64,000 nt of DNA from Liriodendron chinense (GCA_003013855.2 PVNU02002362.1:62001-126000), one strand, 5' to 3'; shown: positions 1 to 12,131, counted from the stretch's first letter. The notes: generated by a model from the sequence alone, not told the origin. Numbers and translations: made by a program.

Positions 1-1696
1 ATTCTTCATTCCACTCGAATGAATTTTCCTTTTGAAGTAGGTTACATAAAGGGCGAGAGAGGGAACTGAAGTCCTTTATGAACCTTCTGTAGAATCATGC
101 GTGTCCTAAAAAGGACCGAACATCTCGTATGCTTTTGGGTGGTGGAAGGTTAGAGATAAGATCAATTTTCGCTTTGTCCACCTCAATTCCATTTTGTGAA
201 ACGATGTGACCAAGTACAATTCCCTTTTGAACCATGAAGTGACACTTTTTCCAATTCAGCACAAGGTTCTTCTCTTCACATCTTTTCAGCACAGATTTCA
301 AGTGCTCAAGGCACTCATCAAAGCTACAACCAAATACGAAAAAATCATCCATGAAGACTTCGAGAATGGTCCCCACCATGTTAGAAAAGATGCTCATCAT
401 ACAACGCTGAAAGGTGGCAGGGGCATTACATAGTCCAAACGGCATCCGTCGATAGGCGAAAGTGCCGAATGGACATGTGAATGTAGTCTTTTCTTGGTCT
501 TCACGGGCAATTTCTATTTGGTTATACCCTGAATAGCCATCAAGGAAGCAAAAGTGGGAATGACCCGCCAACCGTTCTAAAATCTGATCAACAAACGGTA
601 GGGGGAAGTGGTCTTTCCTCGTGACAGTGTTTAGCTTCCTGTAGTCAATGCACATTCTCCAACCAGTAGTGACTCTAGTTGGCACGAGTTCGTTATTGGC
701 ATTGCCTACAATGGTTATTCCGGATTTCTTAGGTACCACTTGAGTTAAGCTCACCCATTGGCTATCGGATATTGGGTAAATGATACCTACATCCAATAGT
801 TTCACCACTTCGGCCTTAACCACATCCTTCATGTTTGGATTTAGTCGTCTTTGTGGTTGCCGGGATGTCTTTGCATTTTCCTCAAGGTGTATGCGGTGAG
901 TACAAATCAGTGGATCTATGCCTTTGAGATCCGCAATTGACCATCCAATGGCACTCTTGTGCTCTAATAGAGTGGCTATTAGCCTACTCTCTTGTTCCTC
1001 ATCCAAGTGGGAAGAAATCACCACTGGATATGTCTCATCTTGACCTAAATAAACATATTTTAGCTCACTTGACAATGGTTTTAGGTCGAGTGTTGGCGCC
1101 TTGATGTTGGATGGGAGGGCCTTGTTCTCATTTACAGGCAAAGGCTCTATTGGGGCCCTCCATCTTTTATTCTCAAGCACCGACATCACATCTAGAGTGG
1201 CATCCATCTCTTGTGTTGTGTCATCATTCATCTCATGAGGATGGGCCACACATGCCTCCAAAGGGTCGGAAAATAGTGACAAGGGGACTGTATCCTCCAC
1301 GAATGATTCAATCATGTTTAATTCGTGGACATCATCATCAACCTCCCATGGTTGTTTGCATAAATCAAATATGTTAAGCTCAAGGGTCATATTTCCAAAG
1401 GACATTTGTACAAGTCCGTTTCTACAATTGATAATGGCATTTGAAGTAGCTAGAAACGGCCGTCCAAGTATGACGGAAATTTGCGCACCGGTGCCTATCA
1501 CGGGATGTGTTTCCAAGACAATAAAGTCTACTGGGTAGTAGAATTTATCAACTTGGACTAGAACATCCTCTATCATTCCTCTCGATATATGGATGGATCT
1601 ATCAGCAAGTTGGAGTGTGGTTTTGGTGGGTTTCAATTCACCTAACCCAAGTTGTTCGTAGACCGAGTATGGAATGAGATTCACACTTGCCCCCAA
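1..1696 (-). pseudogene. Athila-like protease and reverse transcriptase, broken
   Basis: The frame opens with an aspartic-protease-like segment: a GASVNLIP motif at 1690, then GRPFLATSNAIINC. A long linker leads to a gypsy reverse transcriptase with the motifs LDGYSGYNQI, MPFGLCNAPATFQ and the catalytic FMDD box, followed by SFLGHA from the start of the connection/RNase H region. An in-frame TGA at about 92-94 interrupts it, after which the same frame continues to the window edge. A TAA at about 1707 separates it from gag, just before the catalytic protease Asp. In this family gag and pol form one polyprotein that is cut by the protease, and RT copies the RNA in cytoplasmic particles. At least two nonsense codons make this copy inactive. 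Confidence 0.88.
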
Positions 1697-1708
1697 GTCG
1701 AGTAGGAC

Positions 1709-3634
1709 TTATTTAATCCGGTAGTCTCCTATGATGCATGAGATGGTTGGACTACCCGGATCCTTGTATTTTTGGGGCACCTCTTGTTTGATAATGGCGC
1801 TCAAATTCTCAGTCAAAGGTACTTTGTTATGAACATTGTGTTTCCTTTTGACTGTACACAATTCCTTTAGAAATTTGGCATACGATGGTATTTGTTTTAT
1901 TGCATCTAACAACGGGATGTTGATCTTCACCTGCTTGAAAACTTCTAAAATCTCCAGATTTTTGTCTAAAGGTTTAGGTGAAATCAACCTTTGTGGAAAT
2001 GGAGCAACCGGCTTGTATTGCCTTTCCAGTTCTTTATCTTGTGGGGTATTGTTCGGGCTATCATCCTCTTTGAAAATTTCTGGATCCTTAGGCTTTGAGG
2101 CCTTCACCGGATTGGATTTGTCAATCTCTTTCCCACTTCTCAAAGTGGTGATAGCTTGAACATGTTCCGTATGGTGGGAGGATGAGCTTGCATCTTGTAT
2201 CTCAAACTGGGTTCTTGGGTTAGGAAGAGGTTGGGCAGGAAGTGTGCCCTTCTCTCTAACACTAAGATGAGATTCAACTCTAGCCAGTGATGTTTTCAAT
2301 TCATTGATGGCTTGAGTTGAATTTTGATTGAATTTCAATTGCTCTTGCATGAACCCATCTATTTTGAGAGAATTTGTTTTGTTGTACTCAGCTTGGACCG
2401 ATACGAATGCACCCAACATCTCCTGTAGTGATACTTTTGGAGTATTATTTGCATTTGCAGTGGGTCCATTCCTCCAACTAAAGTTGGGATGGTTCTTCCA
2501 ATTAGGATTAAACGTGTTTGAGTTTGGAACACCATATTGCTGCTGATAACTGTTTATGGCATTTGTTTGTTCTTGTAAGATGCCTTGAACTGCTGAAATT
2601 GTGGGACACTCTTGTGTAGCATGTTGGTTTCCGGCAAAAATTCCACAAACAGTTTCAACGTCATTGGAGTTAATCGTCTCTCCTTTCCTCAATTCCATAG
2701 CTTCGACCTTTCTTGTGAGGCTAGCCACCCGTGCACTTATGCTATCCTCTTCTGATAAGACATACATTTCTCCTTTTTCCTTTTATTGGCCAGTCTTGGA
2801 ATTTGTTGGTTTTGATGTATCCCAAGACTGTGCATTCTCAGCCAATTCTTCCAAATAATCCCATGCTTCATCAGCTTCCTTATTCATAAACTCCCCATTA
2901 CACATCATCTTTACGAATTGGCGCATGGGTGAAGTCAGTCCTTCATAGAAAAAGCTTATAACCCACCAAATTTCATAGCCATGATGTGGACATGCGTTTA
3001 ATAGGTCCTTAAACCTCTCCCAACATTGAAAGAAGGTTTCATCTTCCTTTTGGGCAAAGTTCATGATAAGGCGCTTCAATATGTTTGTTTTGTGAGTAGG
3101 GAAGAATTTTTTTATGAATTCTCTGTGCATATCAGTCCATGCACCAATTGATCTTGGCCTCAATGCATAAAGCCAACCCTTAGCTTTATCTTTAAGAGTG
3201 AAAGGGAAGAATTTAAGTCTCACCACATCTTCCGTCACGTTTGCAAAGTGCATGGTGGTGATTACCTCATCAAACTCCTTAAGGTGTTGATAGGCACTTT
3301 AACTATCTAATCCATGGAATTTAGGGAGAAGTTGAATCACTCCCGGTTTCAAATCCACATTCCCTGCATTTGGTGGAAATACTATGCATGAGGGAGTGCT
3401 CGTTCTTGCAGGTTGCAAGAAATCACGTAAAGTCCTAGGTCGGGGAACATTCTCAACCACATTCTCCCCTGTTTCAGTTTGGTTTTGGCCCGGATTAGGT
3501 TGATTTGCAGCCATATTTTCAGACAAAATTGGAGAGTTTAGTTGTCTCCTAGCACGTGGCTCTCTATCAATTCCTTCTACTATCCCCCCTTCACTTATGA
3601 GTCGGTTATTGGAATCCCGAGCCCAATGTGGCAT
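1709..3634 (-). pseudogene. Athila-like gag, fragmented
   Basis: Three consecutive open pieces cover gag: 3299-3634 (N-terminus, from MPHWARDSNNR), 2783-3253 (core capsid with WLYALRPRSIGAW and the retrotrans_gag signature FFQCWERFKDLLNACPHHG) and 1709-2767 (C-terminal linker). The zinc-knuckle region at about 2640 reads CGIFAGNQHATQEC, so one of the expected cysteines appears to be Phe; the sister copy near 50180 keeps CGVC but has lost the distal His/Cys. Gag forms the particle and binds the element RNA. The start at 3634 is the first Met that fits the homologous frame of the second copy. Stops near 3300 and 2770 break the frame. Confidence 0.85.
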
Positions 3635-4183
3635 GCAAAGCCAAAAAAATAAGAAGCAAAGAGAAAGAAGAATTCTTCCTCCCTTTCTTTACTCTTCTCT
3701 AAGACCGAAGCACAAGGTGTCTTGCAATGGCTAGGCCAGAAGCAAGGATAGAGACTGATTTCTCCTGGTCAATAAGGGTTCAAAGAACTCCCCACCCACT
3801 CTTTGAATCTTTTGAGAACAAGTGCAGAAAAAAAAGGAGAAAGAGGAATAGAGATGAGAAAAGAAGTCTCTGAGCACAAGGTGATCCAAGACGGCAGAGC
3901 CGACCAATAGGAATCCAGGTGGCAAAAAGGCCGACCTTTCAGAGATCCAAAAGGAATCTCCACCCACTCTACAAGAGATGAATATGATAGGAATGAATAG
4001 GAGAAGGAGAAGAGTAAGGTTTAAAAAGATAGAACCTGATTCGGCACTTGAAACCCTTGTATCTTCTTCAACTTCCTAGAAATCCCTGAAAAGAAAATCA
4101 AATAAACAGGCTAAATTAGTCCTAAAATCCTAAAAATCCTATATAGATACTAATTTCAGATATTTGTGATAAACCGTCAAAAA

Positions 4184-4201
4184 TCCCCGGCAACGGCGCC
4201 A
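4184..4201 (-). other. Primer binding site, Asp-tRNA type
   Basis: The minus strand reads TGGCGCCGTTGCCGGGGA a few bases after the LTR end, the usual primer site of Athila-like elements. It fixes the orientation of the element and the LTR boundary at 4208. Confidence 0.9.
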
Positions 4202-4207
4202 AAAACT

Positions 4208-5857
4208 TGTTCGCTTTCCCAAGTGTAGGGTTGCGATGTAGTAATAATCTCGGTAAGACCGAGGTCGATCCACAGGGACTTATGTAGGATTTCACAAACA
4301 CATCCAAAAGTGTCTATTGAAAGCTAGTAATTAGATTTTGAATAGAATTGATGTGAGTAACAAAGTTTAATTAAATTAAACTGACTAATGATAAAAAAAA
4401 GTACTAGGGTTTCAAGGATCCACTTGTAGCAATCCTTGATGTTCAATCCGCTATGGTTTCTCATTCTCTCAACTAGAATCGATATTAAGATCTATCTAGT
4501 TGGATGATAGAGCTGTTAAACTAAACAATCTGTCATATGTAAGTTCTATGCATAAGATTCACTCAATGTAGGCTGATCTGAGCATGCTCAATTGCATAGG
4601 TCATTCCCCTTTCCTAAAGGTCCAGTTCACAATCATAACCATCCTCAAGTCCTGTCACAAGACAAGGCTAGATAAGAATTTGAACTTGATTCAAATCACA
4701 TGCACAGTCCATACATATTCCAGAAAAATAGAAAAATAGAACTTTGGTATGAAGTCCCTTTATGAAGATCATAGTACTAGAGCGCACTCCGATTCCTCGG
4801 ATCATACAGGTCTAGACGGATACAAACCAATTAAGCAATTTAAGTAATTCTCCCAAACATCCATGAGTCATCATAAGACTAAGAAAAACTACTCAAAAAC
4901 TTGTATAAACTTCAAACCTTAGTTCATAATCATGAATTCCACACTTAAAACCACTTAACTACGAATTAAAACATCTTGGATCCACTACAAGCTTCACCTC
5001 TTAGCCCTAGCTAAGAGGTTTAGCTGCTCATGATCCAAGGAAACATGAAACAACTATAAAAAGCATGAAAACAGCAAAGCAAACTAGAAGGAGTTGTGAA
5101 ACTCTGAAATCCACTTCCACAGCCTCCACCCTCGCTTAAACCCTTCTAGGATATCTTAGGAACGATCCCTAGGTGTCCTTTTATAGTAAGGAAGCTCCAC
5201 AACTTCAGAAAGATCGAGAATCTGTGTAAGAGTTACGCAGCGTAGAGAAATTCGGACTTAAAATAGAAACTTCTGAGTTCTTACGCATGGCCGACCGGTC
5301 AAGACCGGTCGGCCTCAATGGATGGTCACTCCAGCAATCATAGCCGACCGGTCATGACCGGTCGGCTATGATTGCTGGAGTCCGGTCGGCCTTGTTCAAC
5401 GTTAGTACAGCAACCTTGTCCGACCGATCATGACCGGTCGAACATCTTCATTCACGTTCCAGCAGCCATGGCCGACCGGTCAAGACCGGTCGGTCCTCTT
5501 CATTGAAGCTCCAGCGACCATGTTCGACCGGTCATGACCGGTCGGACGTCTTCAGCAGCCTCCCAACGTGCATGGCTGACCGGTCAAGACCGGTCTGGCC
5601 TTCTTGGCCGACCGGTCAAGACCAGTCGGCTTCTGTTGTTTCTTCTTTTCTTCCTTTCTTTCTTCTACTCTCTTCTTTTGTCCTCAAATGATCTTCATCA
5701 AAATAGTCCCAAATGAGCCCTTTTTATCTTCAATTAGGTGGAACCACTCTCAGTCCTGTAGTCACAAAACATGCATTGGATTAGCCTACAAACCATACAA
5801 ACCTTGCACAATGAGTGATGAATTTGGGTTAGAATTTGCACAATTAAGAGCTCAACA
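4208..5857 (-). repeat. 5' LTR of Athila-like element 1 (1,650 bp)
   Basis: On the minus strand the LTR begins TGTTGAGCTCTTAATTGTGC and ends in GCGAACA, just before the primer site. The same termini bound the LTRs at 35410-36971 and 51773-53308. It carries a palindrome cluster and TATA box (5177-5623), then a long transcribed region (R-U5) towards 4208. Short open frames on either strand in this LTR are not taken as genes. Confidence 0.9.
5177..5623 (-). promoter_or_regulatory. LTR promoter: TATA box below 12 GACCGGTC palindromes
   Basis: Between 5293 and 5623 I count about 12 perfect GACCGGTC palindromes plus three degenerate ones. Most come as pairs such as GACCGGTCAAGACCGGTC, whose centres lie 10 bp apart, one helical turn. 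On the minus strand the cluster lies upstream of a TATA box CTATAAAAGG (5177-5186) at a distance of about 107 bp. I infer binding sites for a dimeric factor or a methylation-sensitive element; no factor is identified. Confidence 0.75.
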
Positions 5858-6552
5858 GTTGGCCGTAGAGATAGACCTGAGAAATGCCTATAAAGGTTTG
5901 TAAAAGCACAGGTAAAGGTCTGTCGAAATGTTGGTATAGACATGTCAAAGCATTAGTATAGACCTGATGAAGAGCCAATAAAAGGCCCCGACCAAGCCAA
6001 ATCTCCATAAAATGGCATGCAACCGCCGACATATGCCATGAAAAATGCTAGTAAAACCTGCAAATAAGCGTGGATAAAAATGTTGACTGTCAGTATAGGT
6101 GCTGGCCGTCTGTAAGAAAATATTTTTTTACATATTTGAAACTTAAAAAGTGTTGCACAACATAATTAAAATTGAATATTATGGGTACTTAAGACAAAAA
6201 TTATATTACTTTACAACAAAAAATATATAATATTTACAAAGTTAAAAATAATTCTGAATACATAAAAAAAAAAAAATCCCTCCATTCAACCCTCATCCAT
6301 CTCTACCTACAACCTGCAAAACAAAATTTTAAAAAAAAGAAGATATTAATTAGTATTCATTGGGAAGGACCCTTGTGAGTTAAATACAAACTCCACGAAA
6401 TCAAAGCTCCAAGCGAACATTTGAGGAAGTGGAAAAACATACATATGCTTGCATGCACACAATAAGGTTGCTAGCACATCAATCGCGATGTCTAATGAAT
6501 ACAAAAGACGCAAAATTCAAGGTAAATCCAAACAGGACCATAACATAAACTT
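5858..6552. other. AT-rich spacer, no gene seen
   Basis: The stretch between two retrotransposons has A- and T-runs (for example around 6266), short repeats of a TAGACCTG-like word near 5870-5970 and no convincing reading frame. Short open frames here lack recognisable domains. Confidence 0.6.
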
Positions 6553-6557
6553 GTTTT

Positions 6558-7191
6558 TGTTGAGTGTGGAGAAAATCACACATGTCAATGGTCGGGCGCC
6601 CGGACAGTCAGATGACCGGGCGCCCTATATTCAGACTATTTTGGCCATAGTCCGCTGGACTGTTTTGTGGGCAGCCGGGCGCCCGGCGGTCATAGTGACC
6701 GGGCACCCGAAATTAGACTGAATTATGTTTTTTGGTCGCTGGACGTGTTTTGTATTGGCCGGGCGCTCGACGGTCAAAGTGACCGGGCGCCCGACCGACC
6801 GCGAACTTAATGTGCGAGTTTCCTATTTTTTGTTCTAATTGCTGGGTTTACTATATAAAGGGGTGTAAACCGGGATTAGACAATGGGGATTAGGGCTTCT
6901 ATACGTCCAAGGTGAGAAAAAGGCGAGATGATTATCAAAAGAGCCATCTCTGTGCATGGGAGCATAGGAGAAGGTAAGTGTATTGCTTGTAACTTCGTTT
7001 TTCTTCATAGTGAAGTTTACACCCGTGGTTTTTTTTACCCTTGTTGGGGTTTTTCCACGTAAATCTCTGTCTTGTGGATTGTTGGTTTGTGTGATTCTTT
7101 TCTAGCTATTATTTTCTTCCTGTTTATCGTTTGTGGGTGAGACCAGAGATTGGATCTCGGTTCACCGGCGTTATTGGCGTGCTGCGCAACA
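6558..7191 (+). repeat. Left LTR of copia element (634 bp)
   Basis: It has TG...CA termini, a palindrome cluster (6594-6792), a TATA box TATATAAAG (6852-6860) and a transcribed part ending at 7191. It is exactly 24 bp longer than the right LTR. Confidence 0.95.
6594..6860 (+). promoter_or_regulatory. Copia LTR promoter: three pairs of GGGCGCCC palindromes and TATA
   Basis: GGGCGCCC-type palindromes start at 6594/6618, 6677/6701 and 6761/6785 (6701 and 6761 carry one change each). In every pair the starts are exactly 24 bp apart. The TATA box TATATAAAG lies at 6852-6860, 60 bp below the last palindrome. The spacers within pairs share GTCA...GTGACC-like sequence. Function is inferred from position only. 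Confidence 0.75.
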
Positions 7192-7193
7192 AC

Positions 7194-7206
7194 TGGTATC
7201 AGAGCT
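7194..7206 (+). other. Primer binding site, initiator-Met tRNA type
   Basis: TGGTATCAGAGCT lies two bases after the LTR end, matching the usual copia primer site. Confidence 0.93.
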
Positions 7207-7230
7207 ATTGGCTTAGTTCAACTGGGAGCG

Positions 7231-9309
7231 ATGGCGGAAGATGGAAATACTAGAATTGAGAAGTTTGATGGTTCAAACTTTGCCTTCTAGAAGATGCAGA
7301 TGGAGGATTATCTGTATCAGAAGGACCTCTACATTCCTCTAAAAGGAAAAGAGAAGAAACCAGAGAAGATGACAGATGATGAATGGGCTTTAATGGATCG
7401 GAAGGCTTTAGGAACGATCCGACTCTCTTTCTCTAAGAGCGTCGCCTTCAACATATCCAAAGTAAAGACCACAAAAGAATTGATGCAGGCTTTGGCTGCG
7501 ATGTATGAGAAACCCTCGGCGTCAAATAAGGTTCATCTTATGAAAAGGTTATTCAACATGAAGATGTCAGATGGTGGGGGCGTGGCTGAACATCTAAACG
7601 AGTTCAATACAGTCACGAGCCAATTGGAATCCGTTGGCATCACTTTTGATGACGAGGTCAGGGCTCTATTGATCTTGTCAAGTTTGCCAGACAGTTGGGA
7701 TGGTTTGATGATTGCCGTGAGCAATTCTTTAAGATCTATAAAGTTGAAATTCGATGATGTGGCCGGTTTAATTCTAAGCAAAGAATCTAGAAGGAAGGCA
7801 TCAGGAACTTCAGGGGATTCAGGAAATGCTCTAAACGTTGAAGGAAGAGGAAGATCTTCAAACAAAGTTGGCAATAAACACGGTTGTTCGAAGTCGAGGA
7901 ATAAGTCCAAGGGACCGAAAGACAAGGACGGGTGTTGGCATTGTGGGAAGAAGGGGCACATGAAGCTTGATTGCAGAGCGCTTAAGAAACAAGAAGGAAG
8001 CTCTCAAGGTGGGAAGGATTCAGTAAATCTATCTGAGGAGAGTGACACAGAGGCGTTGATCTTGTCTCTTGATGCGCGTAATGAGTCTTGGGTTATAGAC
8101 TCGGGTGCTTCGTTTCATGCCACTTCATCAAAAGAAGTTCTTCGTGATTATGTCTCAGGTAACTTTGGAAGAGTCTACCTGGGTGATGATGAGCCATGCA
8201 GTATTGTTGGCAAAGGAGACGTTCATTTAAGTCAGAAAGACGGAACGGTCTTGAAGCTGAAGGATGTCAGACATGTACCGAGTTTGAGACGGAATCTGAT
8301 CTCAGTGGGGCAGTTGGCCGATACCGGATATGTGACGACATTCACGAGCGATGCATGGAAGGTCACAAAAGGTGCCTTGGTTATATCTCGAGGCAAGAAG
8401 GAAGGTACTTTGTATGTGACTTCCGGATCGTATAGTTCACTCGCAGTTGCATCAACTGGAATGAACGGGCAGTTATGGCATCAGAGGTTAGGACATATGA
8501 GTGAGAAGGGGATGAAACTTCTATTGTCAAAGGGGAAGCTACCATGGTTGAAGGCAATTGATCTGGAATTCTGCGAGGACTGCGTGTATGGCAAGCAGAA
8601 GAAAGTTAGCTTCAAAAAGACAGGACGCACTCCAAAGACGCATCTATTGGAGCTTGTACACACTGATGTGTGGGGACCGGCACAGGTATCATCTCTTGGT
8701 GGCTCATGTTATTTTGTTTCTTTTATTGATGATGCTAGTAGAAAACTGTGGGTCTACTTCTTAAAACACAAATCAGATGTATTCGATGTATTTAAGAAGT
8801 GGAAGGTTATGGTAGAAAATGAGATCGATAAAACTGTGAAGTGTCTCAGATCGGATAATGGGGGAGAATATTGTGACAAGAGATTTGAGGAGTATTGTGC
8901 AGCAAATGGAATCAAACATCAGAAAACGATTCCAGGGACACCGCAGCAAAATGGTGTGGCCGAGCGCATTAACAGGACCATCCTTGAGCGCGCTAGGAGC
9001 ATGAGGCTACAAGCAGGGTTGCCTAAGACTTTTTGGGCAGATGCTGTGAATACTGCCGTATATCTCATCAATAGAAGTCCCTCAGCACCATTGGATGGTA
9101 GGCTACCAGAAGAAACGTGGACTGGAAAAGAGGTGAACCTTGCACATCTCAGAGTGTTTAGTTGCACTTCTTATGTTCACATTGATGCAGAGCACAAAAA
9201 CAAGCTGGATGCAAAGTCCAGGAGGTGCACGTTTATAGGCTACGGGCAGAATGATTTTGGCTACCGATTTTGGGATATTGAGAACCGAAAATTCATCACA
9301 AGGATGTAG
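7231..9309 (+). pseudogene. Copia gag-protease-integrase polyprotein, nonsense and frameshift
   Basis: The likely start is ATG 7231; the frame is stopped by TAG at 7288-7290 and then open from 7294 to 9309. Numbering from the Met at 7294, gag (UBN2-like, SASNKVHLMKRLFNMKM) occupies about 1-200 and a zinc knuckle CWHCGKKGHMKLDC lies at 214-227. The protease motif WVIDSGAS is at about 266-273. The integrase zinc domain uses H396, H401, C427 and C430, and the core has D458, D521 and E557, giving a canonical DD35E spacing. Integrase inserts the cDNA into chromosomes. Near 9295 the frame shifts and ends at a TAG (9307-9309), while homology continues in another frame. The catalytic residues are all present, so decay is recent. 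Confidence 0.95.
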
Positions 9310-9323
9310 TCTTCAATGAAAAG

Positions 9324-11105
9324 GTGATTCATAAGGACAGTGTGCAGCAAAAGCAGAACAAGGCCGATGAGAAGGAATTCGTAGAGTTGGAAGAGTTACC
9401 GGACACAGGTGTTACAGTGCCACAGGATGAGCATGCACAGGAGCATGATGAGGCAGAGTCGCAGACACCGGTTGTGAGGAGGTCTACTCGGGAGAGGAGA
9501 CCCAAGGTCCGATACTCACTCTCCTTACATTATCTACTGCTGACAAATAATGGTGAGCCAGAGTGTTTTGAAGAGGCATTACGGTCAGATATGCGGGTTA
9601 AGTGGGAGCAAGCCATGGAAGATGAGATGGACTCTCTTGAGTCTAATCGTACGTGGGAGCTAGTCACTCTACCCAAGGGCAAGAAAGCTCTTCATAACAA
9701 GTGGGTTTACAGACTGAAGGAGGAGCACGATGGTTCGAAACGGTACAAGGCTAGACTGGTTGTGAAAGGGTTCGAACAAAAGGCAGGTATCGATTTCACA
9801 GAGATATTTTCACCTATGGTGAAGATGTCTACGATTCGCATGGTCTTGAGCATAGTGGTTACAGAGGACTTACATTTAGAGCAGCTAGATGTTAAGACAG
9901 CCTTTCTTCATGGAGACCTTGAAGAAGAAATATATATGCATCAGCCGACAGGATATGTGGCACCAGGAAAGGAGAACAAGGTGTGTAGACTGAAGAAGAG
10001 TCTATATGGTCTGAAGCAGGCCCCAAGGCAGTGGTACAAGAAGTTCGATAGTTTCATGTTGGGAAACAGGTATAGGAGATGTCATGCAGATCACTGTTGT
10101 TATTTGAAAAAGTTTGATACGTTGTACATCATCCTTCTTCTGTATGTTGATGATATGCTTGTGGCCGGATCAAGCATGAAGGACATCTCAGATCTCAAAA
10201 GACAACTGTCTAGAGAGTTTGCCATGAAGGATTTAGGAGCTGCAAAACAAATCCTAGGCATGAAGATAAAGCGTGACAGGAAAAACAAGAAGCTGGTTTT
10301 GTCACAGGCGGAGTACATAGCCAAGGTACTTGATCGATTCAGCATGGGAGGTGCTAAGCCGGTTAGCACTCCATTAGCCAACCATTTCAAGCTTTCTAAG
10401 GAACAAGGAGCTAAGACGCAGGAGGAGCGGGACTACATGGCTAAAGTCCCTTATGCGTCAGCCATAGGGAGTCTCATGTATGCTATGGTTAGCACGAGGC
10501 CAGACATTCCTCAAGCAATGGGAGTTGTTAGCAGGTACATGAACAACCCCGGGAAAGAACATTGGGAAGCTGTGAAGTGGATCCTCAGATACCTGGTAGG
10601 TACTGTGGATGTAGGGCTGTGTTATGGAGGATCGGAAATCAAGCTACAAGGCTATGTAGATTCAGATTTGGCAGGAGATATCGACAGCAGAAGGAGCACT
10701 ACAGGGTATGTCTTTACCCTGGATAGTGCTGCAGTCAGTTGGATCTCTCAGTTACAGAAGATAGTATCCATCAGTACAACGGAAGCAGAATATGTTGCAG
10801 CTACAGAAGCGTGCAAGGAGATGGTGTGGATGCAAGGTTTTATGGAAGAGTTGGGGAAGAAGCAAGCAGATTGCAAGCTCTACAGTGACAGTCAGAGTGC
10901 AATACACTTGGCTAAGAATTCATCCTTTCATTCGAGGACCAAGCATATTGACATCAGATATCACTTCATACGTTCGTTACTGGAAGATGGATCGATTGTT
11001 TTGGAGAAGATTCATACAAGTGAGAATCCTGCAGATATGTTGACCAAGGCAGTCACACGGGAGAAGCTGAAGCTCTGTTCAGCTTTGGTTGGTCTTCAGG
11101 CTTGA
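9324..11105 (+). pseudogene. Copia reverse transcriptase-RNase H, out of frame with upstream part
   Basis: The 593-codon frame is the downstream part of the same polyprotein, separated by the frameshift near 9295; the Met at 9324 is not a natural start. It shows the copia RT motifs KARLVVKGFEQ, LDVKTAFLHGDL and LYGLKQAPRQWYKKFD, with the catalytic YVDD at about 274-277. RNase H follows in the last ~170 residues (VDSDLAGD, EAEYVA, SDSQSAIHLAKN, HSRTKHIDIRYHFIR). It ends at a stop just before the polypurine tract, and no extra ORF follows. The enzyme would turn element RNA into cDNA. The domain itself has no internal stop. Confidence 0.95.
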
Positions 11106-11165
11106 AGACTGGGAGGTGGTGCACTCCGGATGTAGAAGACGAAGGATCAGGTGGTGATTGTCTCC

Positions 11166-11176
11166 AAGTGGGAGAT
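11166..11176 (+). other. Polypurine tract of copia element
   Basis: AAGTGGGAGAT ends directly at the right LTR, the expected site for plus-strand priming. Confidence 0.85.
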
Positions 11177-11786
11177 TGTTGAGTGTGGAGAAAATCACAC
11201 ATGTCAATGGTCGGGCGCCCAGACAGTCTGATGACCGGGCGCCCTATATTCAGACTATTTTGGCCATAGTCCGCTGGACTGTTTTGTGGGCAGCCGGGCG
11301 CCCGGCGGTCATAGTGACTGGGCGCCCGAAATTAGACTGAATTATGTTTTTTGGTCGCTGGACGTGTTTTGTATTGGCCGGGCGCCCGACCGGCCGCAGA
11401 CTTAATGTGCGGGTTTCCTATTTTTTGTTCTAATTGTTGGGTTTACTATATAAAGGGGTGTAAACCGGGATTAGACAATGGGGATTAGGGCATCTATACG
11501 TCCAAGGTGAGAAAAAGGCGAGAGGATTAGCAAAAGAGCCATCTCTGTGCATGGGAGCATAGGAGAAAGTAAGTGTATTGCTTGTAACTTCGTTTTTCTT
11601 CATAGTGAAGTTTGCACCCGTGGTTTTTTTTACCCTTGTTGGGATTTTTCCACGTAAATCTCTGTCTTGTGGATTGTTGGTTTGTGTGATTCTTTTTTAG
11701 CTATTATTTTCTTCATGTTTATCGTTTGTGGGTGAGACCGAAAATTGGATCTCGGTTCACCGGCGTTGTTGGCGTGCTGCACAACA
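11177..11786 (+). repeat. Right LTR of copia element (610 bp)
   Basis: It matches the left LTR with about 21 substitutions. The third palindrome pair is reduced to one palindrome by loss of exactly one 24 bp unit near 11386, which alone accounts for the length difference. A TATA box lies at 11447-11455. Confidence 0.95.
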
Positions 11787-11791
11787 GTTTT

Positions 11792-12131
11792 TCTTAAAAG
11801 CATTTTTAAAATTCCAAAGAAATCCCACGACATAAATGGGTTTTCATGTTATTGAAACCAAAAGGCAATTCAAAAAAGAAACAAAAGAAGCATTGGGTTT
11901 TTTTTTTCCGTAATAAACCCTAAAATGCAAATCAACATAGCATGCAAAAGACAAAAAAAAAAAAATTAAAAAAGAAAACCACAACTCGCCATGTTAGATG
12001 CTATTCATATGAAAAAAGAAAGAAAAAAGTTCGTACAGTGCACTCCAATTTCAGTCTGGCAAGCAGGGTCACACATATCTAAAGATGATCCGGAATCGTC
12101 TCCATTCTTTTGTATGCACATACTTACATGT
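11792..12131. other. AT-rich spacer, no gene seen
   Basis: A- and T-homopolymers and a GGGTTTTTTTTTTCC-type tract lie between the copia element and the left duplication of the large inverted-repeat element. No coding signal was recognised. Confidence 0.6.

Larger units (their letters stand above)
1..5857 (-). mobile_element. Athila-like Ty3/gypsy retrotransposon, 3' part outside window
   Basis: The element reads leftwards: 5' LTR (4208-5857), primer site (4184-4201), leader, gag (1709-3634), protease and RT (1-1696). It runs off the window edge within pol, so RNase H, integrase and the 3' LTR are not visible. The Asp-type primer site TGGCGCCGTTGCCGGGGA, the protease motif DLGAS and the RT motif FMDD fit the Athila branch of the non-chromodomain gypsy elements. 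The gag-protease part closely resembles 48550-51281, so the two are members of one family; this copy retains RT and the other does not. The target duplication cannot be checked because only one end is present (right flank GTTGG). Confidence 0.9.
6558..11786 (+). mobile_element. Complete Ty1/copia retrotransposon (5.2 kb)
   Basis: Two LTRs (6558-7191 and 11177-11786) begin TGTTGAG and end CAACA. The 5 bp duplication GTTTT flanks the element (6553-6557 and 11787-11791). An initiator-Met primer site follows the left LTR (TGGTATCAGAGC from 7194), and a polypurine tract AAGTGGGAGAT (11166-11176) precedes the right LTR. Gene order gag-protease-integrase-RT-RNase H shows the copia type. Sequence style suggests the Tork/Tnt1 branch, with moderate confidence. 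The LTRs differ by about 21 substitutions in 610 bp (by eye, about 3.4%) plus one 24 bp deletion. One nonsense codon and one frameshift make it non-autonomous, but it is otherwise well kept. Confidence 0.97.

Noticed and set aside
3731..4307. Small frames in the Athila-like leader
   Set aside because: They lie between primer site and gag on a non-coding leader, and the sister copy does not keep them in frame.
5293..5623. Palindrome arrays considered as a CRISPR-like array
   Set aside because: Repeats are 8-12 bp, spacers are very short or repeated, and the context is a plant LTR promoter.
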